Shown piece after piece: positions 32,647-38,270 of a stretch of 38,270 nucleotides of DNA (position 1 is its first letter; every line of letters starts with the position of its first letter). Both the position numbers and the translations under genes were made by a program. Origin of the DNA: Polyangiaceae bacterium (GTDB lineage Bacteria; Myxococcota; Polyangia; Polyangiales; Polyangiaceae); contig JAICTU010000016.1 of NCBI GenBank assembly GCA_025936205.1, positions 1 to 38,270 on the forward strand, in the 5' to 3' direction. The notes under the pieces are model-generated. The model made no database searches. It worked only from the letters and a program-made list of their open reading frames with translations, and was not told the DNA's origin.

Positions 32647-33561
32647 CTACTCGATCAGCGCGGCGAAATACGGCTCCAGGTTCATCCCGGGCCAGCGCTT
32701 CTGCGTCAGCTCCAGCGTGCGCCTCGTCCAGAAGGGCGCGCCCGGCCTGGGAATGCCCAGGCACGCCAGCTGCTCCGGCGTTGCATGGTCCAACACCTGG
32801 TTCCAGGGGCCCCGACCGCGCGTGGCCTGCCAGACGTGAAAGCCGACGTGCTCGCTGCCGGCGGCCTTGTATCCCACCGTCATCGAGAAGCGCCGGCCAT
32901 GCCGCGCCGTGAGATTGCTGCCCCGGTGCAACGTGTCGATACCGTGTGCCAGCAGCGACCCCGCGGGCACTGCCACGGCTCGCTCCCGCTCGCGCAGCGC
33001 CCGCTGCTCGCGCTCGTCCGGCGCAGACAGAGCCGCGCGCCCCAGCACCCCTTGCACGTCCGATTTGGTGACGTAGCGCAACGCCCCGTGCTCTTTGGTC
33101 ACGTCCGTCAGATACAGGACGAAATCCACGGTGCGAAGCCCGGGCTCATCGCTGGGGACCAGCAGCGTGTGATTGCCGTAATCACAGTGAAACTCCTGAT
33201 CGTAGTCGGCTTCGCCCGTGAATTTCGCCCAGGTGTGCGACTGATACAGCCGCACGTCGTCCACCCCGAGCAGCGCCCGAGCGAACGCGATCAGCTCCGG
33301 ATGCAGGGAAATCAAGTTGATGGCGCTGGACCCCTCGTAGGGCAGCACGTGGATGTTTTTGAACTGCATCCCGCGGCTCGCCCGCGCCTCTTCCGGCTTC
33401 AGCTCGAGCGGCAACCCCGTGCCGTCGCCGCCCACCACCCCGCGGTACAGCGCCTCGAAATCCTCGAGCACCGGCTGCCACTCCTCGGGGCGAAAAAAGC
33501 GCTCGATGACGGCAAAGCCGTCCGTTCTCCACTGGGCGACGTGCTCTGCCGAAAACCGCAT
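32647..33561 (-). CDS. Phytanoyl-CoA dioxygenase (PhyH) family oxygenase
   Basis: ATG 33561 follows GAGGGCGAAG, a good ribosome site; longer upstream readings in this frame are not coding. The 304-residue protein shows the Fe(II)/2-oxoglutarate facial triad His125-x-Asp127 (EFHCDYGNHTLLVP) and His212 (DTLHRGSNLT), with Arg in TARHGRR as the likely 2-oxoglutarate ligand. The N-terminus (AEHVAQWRTDGFAVIERFFRPEE) is typical of PhyH hydroxylases of small molecules. The substrate is unknown. It is followed 38 bases later by the transglutaminase-like gene. Confidence 0.88.
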   Translation of the reverse strand: MRFSAEHVAQWRTDGFAVIERFFRPEEWQPVLEDFEALYRGVVGGDGTGLPLELKPEEARASRGMQFKNIHVLPYEGSSAINLISLHPELIAFARALLGVDDVRLYQSHTWAKFTGEADYDQEFHCDYGNHTLLVPSDEPGLRTVDFVLYLTDVTKEHGALRYVTKSDVQGVLGRAALSAPDEREQRALRERERAVAVPAGSLLAHGIDTLHRGSNLTARHGRRFSMTVGYKAAGSEHVGFHVWQATRGRGPWNQVLDHATPEQLACLGIPRPGAPFWTRRTLELTQKRWPGMNLEPYFAALIE

Positions 33562-33723
33562 CTTCGCCCTCGAAGATCGCGCAGATCCCGGGGCGTAACA
33601 AGCCCTCCTCCACGCGACCCCGGCGCGGGCCCTCCGTTTCGCATCCGCCACGACCTCGAGCGCAAAAATGACTGCTTTTCCAGGGTCGCCAAGCGCGCGC
33701 TTTCGGGTTACGATGCCCCCGCG

Positions 33724-34185
33724 ATGGGCATCCCGCGCGAGACGGCCTTCGAACAGGCCCAAACCAAGTGGCCCGGAGTCACTCTCGACTTCGACGTCTG
33801 GTGCGCCCACCTCGACGCACTGGGTTGGTCCGCTGATTTGCCGGCCACCGCCGCCAGCTTGTTCCTGTGCTGTGCCTGCGCCCGGAAGGACCCGGTGGCC
33901 TGCCGCTCGCTCGACGACTCGTACCTGAGCGGCCTGCGCAGCGTGGCCGCGCGGGCCAACGCGGATGAAGAATTCGTCGAATGGGTGATCCGGGCCGCGC
34001 GCCAGCAACTGCTGGGCGAGCCCAGCCCCAAGATCGCCGCCTATGACGGCAAGCGCCCGCTGGCAGACTGGCTGCGCCTGATCGTGCACCGGCTCGCCCT
34101 GGAGCAAAAGCTCGCCGACCGCGCCGTCGCCAACACCCCGGCCGTGCCCCCGCCAGACGTGCGCCGCATCCGGCAAGCTCAATGA
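33724..34185 (+). pseudogene. Myxococcales-type sigma factor fragment without region 4
   Basis: From ATG 33724, 153 residues resemble the N-terminal part of the Myxococcales sigma-70 family (gmx1 type): LFLCCACARKDPVACRSLDDSYLSG, FVEWVIRAARQQLLGEPSPKIAAYDGKRPLADWLRLIVHRLALEQK. The family normally continues with a region-4 helix-turn-helix. Here the frame stops after RRIRQAQ, and neither of the other frames to 34434 contains such a motif. It is therefore either a 3'-truncated gene or a short region-2-only protein; I favour truncation because other relics lie next to it. It may once have been paired with the kinase-like gene at 35654-37366. Confidence 0.55.
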
Positions 34186-34434
34186 AAGAGAACTTCGAGT
34201 GCAGCGCCACCCAGCGCGCGACATCGAGGACCCGCTGCCGCATCGCTGGAAGCCGCTCCCTGCCGGGTGACACCCACCAGTCCCCAGCGTTTGGCAACGC
34301 TTGCCGGAACGTCCAGCTTGGGACGGTTACAGCGTGATGTCGAGATCGGACCTCGAGGTGAAGACCCAAACAAAGGCCGTCGACGTGGCCGACCAGTAGT
34401 CAGCGTTTGAATTCGCCCAAGCCTCACCTGCCAA

Positions 34435-35540
34435 TCACGCCCGGTGCGGCGTTCGTCGTCCGCGTGACAACGTTGGGTGCGCCCATCCAGTCGAGCGCCC
34501 TATCCAGATATCATTGGGTTCCTCTGCTCGCTCGACGTGAGTTCGTTCCGGGTACGAGCCCGGCGTGAAGACATCGGTCGCGCGTACTGTCATGCTGCGA
34601 GAGTACTGCATGCAGTCCCGCGTCGCCATGTCTTCCAAACGCTTGTCGTGCAGCCGAGCGGGTCGGTCCCCATCTCCGCGCTGGCGCGGTCGGCTCTTCC
34701 TTTGCGCCATCCAGGCTCTGCCAAAATCGTGCTCTGCCGCCAGCGCATTGTGCGCCCGGCAGCGCAACGTGAGGTTGTCGATGCTGGCAGGGCCACCTCG
34801 CGCGTGGGGGTCGAGATGATGGAACTCGCGCCCGCCTCGTTCGCGGCAACGTTGCACATCGAGGTACGTGCAGCGAGCCGTGTCGCGTTGCCAGACGGCG
34901 CGGCGAACTGCTGCTGGGGTGTGCCGGCGCCGCGCCGGCGCGGTGACTTCCGTCGCGTCCTCGTGCACTGGCTTGTGCGAGAGTGCATCCGGTGATGCTG
35001 ACGGTCGAGAAGCGACAGGCCGCTCCGTGACGGCAAACTTTCGGGCGCGCAGCTTCTTCACCAGAGCCTGCAATGCGCGGCGCTGGACTTCGATCACATT
35101 GCGACCGGGTACGCTGTGCTGCAAGAGCTCTCGCGCTTCCTCGAGCAGCTCGAGGTAAGCCTGGTCCACCGTGACTTGGATTCGATAGCGAGGGGCCGCG
35201 CCGACTGGGGAGCTTTGCGGAGCGAGTGGTGGTTGCAAAGGAATGGTCCCATCATCGGCGGCAACGCGGGTCGGTCGTGCCGGACAGGTCGGCATTCGAC
35301 TCCGCAGGCGCTGCTGGAGGCGCCTCAGCGGCGCTGGGCCTCGTCTTCCGACATGCGGAGCTCGTAGACACAATACGCATACAGCGAGGCGCAGGCGCGC
35401 TCGCGATGGATGCTACGCGCTTCGATCTCTGCCAGGCGGGCGAGCAACTCGGCCAGCAGCGTGTTGGCACGACCGGCGAGGCGTTTGACCTCGCCATGGA
35501 GTACTTCATCCGCAAGATCAGAGAGCGCATTCGGCGTCAT
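34435..35540 (-). pseudogene. HNH endonuclease family B with internal deletion
   Basis: The gene starts at ATG 35540 (MTPNALSDLADEVLHGEVKRL) with the usual helical N-terminus of a second Polyangia HNH family (ELLARLAEIEARSIHRERACASLYAYC, MSEDEAQRR) and then hits a stop at 35325. A second frame resumes at once with the region just before the nuclease (APRYRIQVTVDQAYLELLEEARELLQHS) and the intact HNH domain (RHTPAAVRRAVWQRDTARCTYL, FHHLDPHARGGPASIDNLTLRCRAHN). About 100 residues expected between the two are missing, so an out-of-frame internal deletion is likely. The tail beyond AEHDFGRAWMAQRK is not family-like and is probably read-through. The nuclease part could still be made if a start exists near 35373. 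Confidence 0.75.
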
Positions 35541-35653
35541 GTAGGGAGTCTACACCCGCAAAATCAGCCTTCACCGTTGGCGCTCAGCTGCGTCAGCGCG
35601 CCCGCTTTCACGTCAAAAGCTCAAAAGCGCCCGCTCTCCAAGCGATCTCGGGC

Positions 35654-37366
35654 TCAGCGCTCGCGCGCCCGGATCGTCTCCGCCCTCGCCTCTTCCGGAG
35701 ACCGGGGCTCTCTGTCGAGGGGCGCGGGCTCGCCGGGGCCAGCGCTGGTTCCCTGCTCGCTTCCGAGCTCGGGTGAGGCGGGCGGGGTGGAGCGCGATTT
35801 CTCCTCGTGCGAGCGCGCCAGGCTGAAGATCCAGAGCTGGATCAGCAGCACCACACTGGCCATCGCGGCGAGCAGCGCTCGCTTGGGACCGAGGCGGACC
35901 GGCGCGGCAGGCGCCGTGACGGCGCGAGCTGCGCCGGGTTCGCGCACCGCACGGAGCACTTTCGTCTGCTCGTCGTCCGCGGGGCTCGCTTCCGCCGGGG
36001 CCTCGCGGCGCAACAGCGCCCACTGCGGAGCAGACGGAAACGGGGGCAGCGTCGGTGGCGGTAGGTGGTTGGCCGCTGCGCGTTTCGGCAGGACAGCGCT
36101 GCGCGCGAGCAGCGGTAGCGCTTCGCGCGGCGCGGGCTCCGCCGGTTCGGGAACAAACGCAGGGAACTCGCCGGTGGCGCGGCGCCGCTCCAGCGCGAGC
36201 GCCAGAGCGGCCGCGAGCGGCGAGGACGCGCTGGCGCTCGGCTGCGCAGCGACCGGCTGCGCAGCGACCGGCTGCTTTGCCGCGCTCGGGGCGGCTGCTG
36301 CCGGGGCTGCGCCTGCCGGCGGTGCAACAGCAGCGCGCGGCGGTTCGGCAGCGAGCCCCGGCGCTTCGACAGCGCCCTGCGGCGCTTCATCAGGCCCCGC
36401 TGCATAGCCCAGCGCGATGCGCACGATCGTGGCGGTCCGTTCCAGCTGCGCTCCGGCGACCTCGTTGACGAACTCGGCCACTTCCGCGTGGGACGCCACC
36501 GGGTGGTGGCAGCGCTCGAGCGCCGTCGCCAGCGCACCCGGTGTCGGCGGGCGCTGGTTGGGATTGAGGGAGAGGCTGCTGTCGAGCAGCTCGACCAGGC
36601 CGCGCGACAGCTGACAATCCGGGCGCAGATCCGCGGTCACGCGCGGCAGATCGTGCTCGAGCAGCTTGCGTTCGATGACCTCTCGGGGCCCCGACAGCAA
36701 GCGGCGCCCGGACAGCATCTCCCAGAGCAGGACTGCCGAGATGAAGACGTCGGTCGAGGGATCGGGAGCGGTGCTGGCGTAGACCTGCTCCGGAGCTCGG
36801 TAGGCGAGCTCGGCAGCGCTGAGCTCGAAGCCTCGTTGCAAGAGCGCCGAGCTGGCCACCAGCGCGTCGCACAGGCGCGTGCGCCCGTCGCGTGATACCA
36901 GCACGCTCGCCGGTAGGAGGCCACCATAGGGAACCTCCGTGGGCCAGCCGAGCCAGCTCTCGTGCACGGCCTGCAGCGCCCGCAACAGGTCGATGGTCAG
37001 GCGTAAGCTGACGCCCACCGGGAACAGCAGCTCGCGCGCGCGGGCGCCGGACTGCAGCATGCTGAGCGGCTGCGCCTCGACGTACTCATAGGCCACGGCG
37101 AGCGGCGGATAGAGCACCTCGACTGCAGGCAGGAGCAGCTCACTGCGCAGGCTCGTCGCGGCATGGGCGGCGGCGGCCACGCGCTCGAGCATGTCCGGTG
37201 TCGCTCCGCTGGCGAGCGTGACGTAGCGCAACAGCAAAGGCTCACCCGGCGGCCCATTGCGCTGGTCGAGCGCGAGCCAGAGATCGCCCAAGGGGCTCTG
37301 GGCCACCCGGTGCACCAAGCCCAGGCCGCTGCCGGCTGGCTCGTTCTGGTTCTGCTGCGCGACCAT
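35654..37366 (-). CDS. Ser/Thr protein-kinase-like pseudokinase with C-terminal membrane helix
   Basis: ATG 37366 gives 570 residues. The N-terminal 290 follow the kinase fold: LVHRVAQSPLGDLWLALDQ in place of the Gly loop, a regular helix ALQAVHESWLG, then YGGLLPASVLVSRDGRTRLCDALVA at the catalytic loop, YRAPEQVY at the APE site, and DVFISAVLLWEMLSGRRLL. The HRDLKPxN motif is replaced by YGGLLPASV, the DFG by CDAL, and the beta-3 Lys is not visible (LLLRYVTLA), so it is probably inactive. A long Ala/Pro linker with AQPVA repeats follows, then a membrane helix (about 497-516, LLAAMASVVLLIQLWIFSLA) and a charged tail. A scaffold or signalling-adaptor role is inferred. Confidence 0.8.
   Translation of the reverse strand: MVAQQNQNEPAGSGLGLVHRVAQSPLGDLWLALDQRNGPPGEPLLLRYVTLASGATPDMLERVAAAAHAATSLRSELLLPAVEVLYPPLAVAYEYVEAQPLSMLQSGARARELLFPVGVSLRLTIDLLRALQAVHESWLGWPTEVPYGGLLPASVLVSRDGRTRLCDALVASSALLQRGFELSAAELAYRAPEQVYASTAPDPSTDVFISAVLLWEMLSGRRLLSGPREVIERKLLEHDLPRVTADLRPDCQLSRGLVELLDSSLSLNPNQRPPTPGALATALERCHHPVASHAEVAEFVNEVAGAQLERTATIVRIALGYAAGPDEAPQGAVEAPGLAAEPPRAAVAPPAGAAPAAAAPSAAKQPVAAQPVAAQPSASASSPLAAALALALERRRATGEFPAFVPEPAEPAPREALPLLARSAVLPKRAAANHLPPPTLPPFPSAPQWALLRREAPAEASPADDEQTKVLRAVREPGAARAVTAPAAPVRLGPKRALLAAMASVVLLIQLWIFSLARSHEEKSRSTPPASPELGSEQGTSAGPGEPAPLDREPRSPEEARAETIRARER
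36241..36270. repeat. Tandem repeat, 2 x 15 bp in the pseudokinase linker
   Basis: GCTGCGCAGCGACCG is present twice exactly and partly a third time. It encodes AQPVA units on the minus strand. Confidence 0.8.
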
Positions 37367-37928
37367 GGAGAGAAAAGAAGTAGCGCGAACGCTCGTCTCG
37401 CTCTGCCCTTTTTACCTCACCCGGCACATTGCGCCGGGCATCGGCGTGCTCGCCGAGCTCACCTTTTTTCTCCGCGCACCCCTCCAGCCCCGCCAAAGTC
37501 GCATCGGCCCCGCGACCGATGCGCGCTTCGGGCGCGGAAACGCGGGGCGGGGTGCGCTCCCCCCTTACGCGTAGAACGCCCGCTCGAGCCCGGCTTGCTT
37601 CCTGCGCGCGGCGCGCTGCGGGCAAACCGGGCCTGGAAGTCAGCGAGCGCTCGCGCTGAGGACTTTTCAAAGGGGTGCCCACCCCGCGCCACTGAGGATT
37701 CGCCACATCTCGATGCGGACAGCGCTGCTCACCTGTACGGCGATGCCCGAAGCCGGGGCGCCGGGCGCCAGCATTGCACGAAGCCGCGCGGGGCCGTGGC
37801 GGGCCGCCGGGGGTCGATGCGGGCCGCTTCGGGGCGCCGCGGGCGGTTTCGGATCGCGCCCTCGGGCGCTCGCATCACGTGCACCGGGGTGGAGCCGAGG
37901 AGGTGCCGGGCGCCGGGCGCCGCTGGTC
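37367..37928. other. Intergenic region carrying the HNH-associated terminal motif
   Basis: No credible gene is seen in these 562 bases. At 37695-37712 the sequence AGGATTCGCCACATCTCG repeats the outer end of the inverted repeat at 1173-1190 (17 of 18). It lies about 220 bases behind the stop of the HNH gene to its right, in the same orientation relative to that gene as the right arm has to the relic at 1560-2027. Confidence 0.65.
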
Positions 37929-38270
37929 TCAGTGAGGGCGCGCAGGAGCTCGATGCAGGCGCTGCAACGCTTCGCGGAGCCATTGTTGCGGCGCGGCGGC
38001 AGCGAGTTCGGCCTGCTGCCGGAGCTCCGCGATCACGGCGTGCACATCGGCAGCGCGAAAGCCCAGCTGGCACAATCCAGACGCCACCTTTGCCGGGACA
38101 TCGAGCGAGCTCGCGGCTGACAGCGGCGCGGGCGGAGGCGCCGCGAGTTCGCCCGGCAGCACGCGAAAGTCGCTGGCAGCGCCTGCGCCGCGCAGCTCGC
38201 CCCGGTGCAGCGCGCGGTGATGGGCGGCGCACAGCGTGACGAGGTTGTCCGCGCTGTGGCTGCCGCCTTC
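37929..38270 (-). CDS. HNH endonuclease family A, C-terminal part (cut by window edge)
   Basis: The open frame enters from the right edge with the end of the HNH motif (EGGSHSADNLVTLCAAHHRA, LHRGEL) and continues 113 codons to a stop at 37929. After a short loop (FRVLPGELAAPPPAPLS) comes the usual helical C-terminal domain (VPAKVASGLCQLGFRAADVHAVIAELRQQ, WLREALQRLHR), which resembles a RuvA-C-like helical tail. This is the half that is missing from the relic at 1560-2027. What is visible appears intact; whether the gene is whole cannot be seen. Confidence 0.85.
   Translation of the reverse strand, partial: EGGSHSADNLVTLCAAHHRALHRGELRGAGAASDFRVLPGELAAPPPAPLSAASSLDVPAKVASGLCQLGFRAADVHAVIAELRQQAELAAAAPQQWLREALQRLHRAPARPH

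Noticed and set aside
32554..34185. Long plus-strand frame across the PhyH gene into the sigma fragment
   Set aside because: Only the last 153 codons look like protein of a known family; the rest is antisense to an intact oxygenase gene.
34286..34301. AGCGTT-TGGC-AACGCT hairpin in the gap after the sigma fragment
   Set aside because: A six-pair stem with two T after it is expected by chance often enough; no stronger support.

Overview
The window is GC-rich (roughly two thirds G+C by eye) and looks like the chromosome of a myxobacterium of the class Polyangia (Myxococcota). The evidence is the gene content. There are many lipoproteins with long Gly/Ala/Ser/Pro linkers, von Willebrand A lipoproteins with Cys-rich modules, the multi-copy HNH-nuclease families typical of Polyangia, a Myxococcales-type sigma factor fragment, a Ser/Thr-kinase-like protein, a KaiC-like ATPase and a cellulase-type GH9 lipoprotein. 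No rRNA, tRNA or CRISPR array was recognised.

Layout. 1-2.0 kb is a decayed mobile zone: a transposase broken by two frameshifts, then an HNH-family pseudogene enclosed by a 19-bp perfect inverted repeat. 2.2-6.8 kb holds a double-CxxCH lipoprotein, a divergent three-gene operon (ECF-type sigma factor, membrane TPR protein, surface lipoprotein) and a VOC-fold protein. 7.0-10.7 kb holds a von Willebrand A lipoprotein, a lectin-like lipoprotein and an outer-membrane barrel. 10.8-15.9 kb is a metal-stress locus: an ECF sigma factor and its NrsF-type anti-sigma face a DoxX-bufA-bufB-bufC operon for a bufferin-type, Cys-rich modified peptide. A MutS-like fragment lies next to it.

16.1-18.7 kb is a soluble histidine kinase translationally coupled to a KaiC-KaiC-receiver fusion. 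18.7-23.0 kb holds a GH9 glycoside hydrolase, a leucine-rich-repeat lipoprotein and NhaA. 23.1-33.6 kb holds a TPR/winged-helix regulator, several lipoproteins, a second von Willebrand A lipoprotein, an M20 dipeptidase, a transglutaminase and a PhyH-family dioxygenase. 33.7-38.3 kb again carries gene relics: a truncated sigma factor, an HNH pseudogene with an internal deletion, a pseudokinase and the C-terminus of another HNH gene.

The most coherent system is the bufferin locus. The same element, GTAACC-N15-CGTAG, lies upstream of the DoxX-buf operon and, on the other strand, upstream of nrsF. This fits one ECF regulon in which the sigma factor drives both the peptide operon and its own antagonist. 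A 9-bp-stem hairpin capped by a GCGA tetraloop separates the precursor gene bufA from the enzyme genes bufBC. Second in interest are the kinase/KaiC-REC pair and the HNH relics that share a terminal sequence motif.
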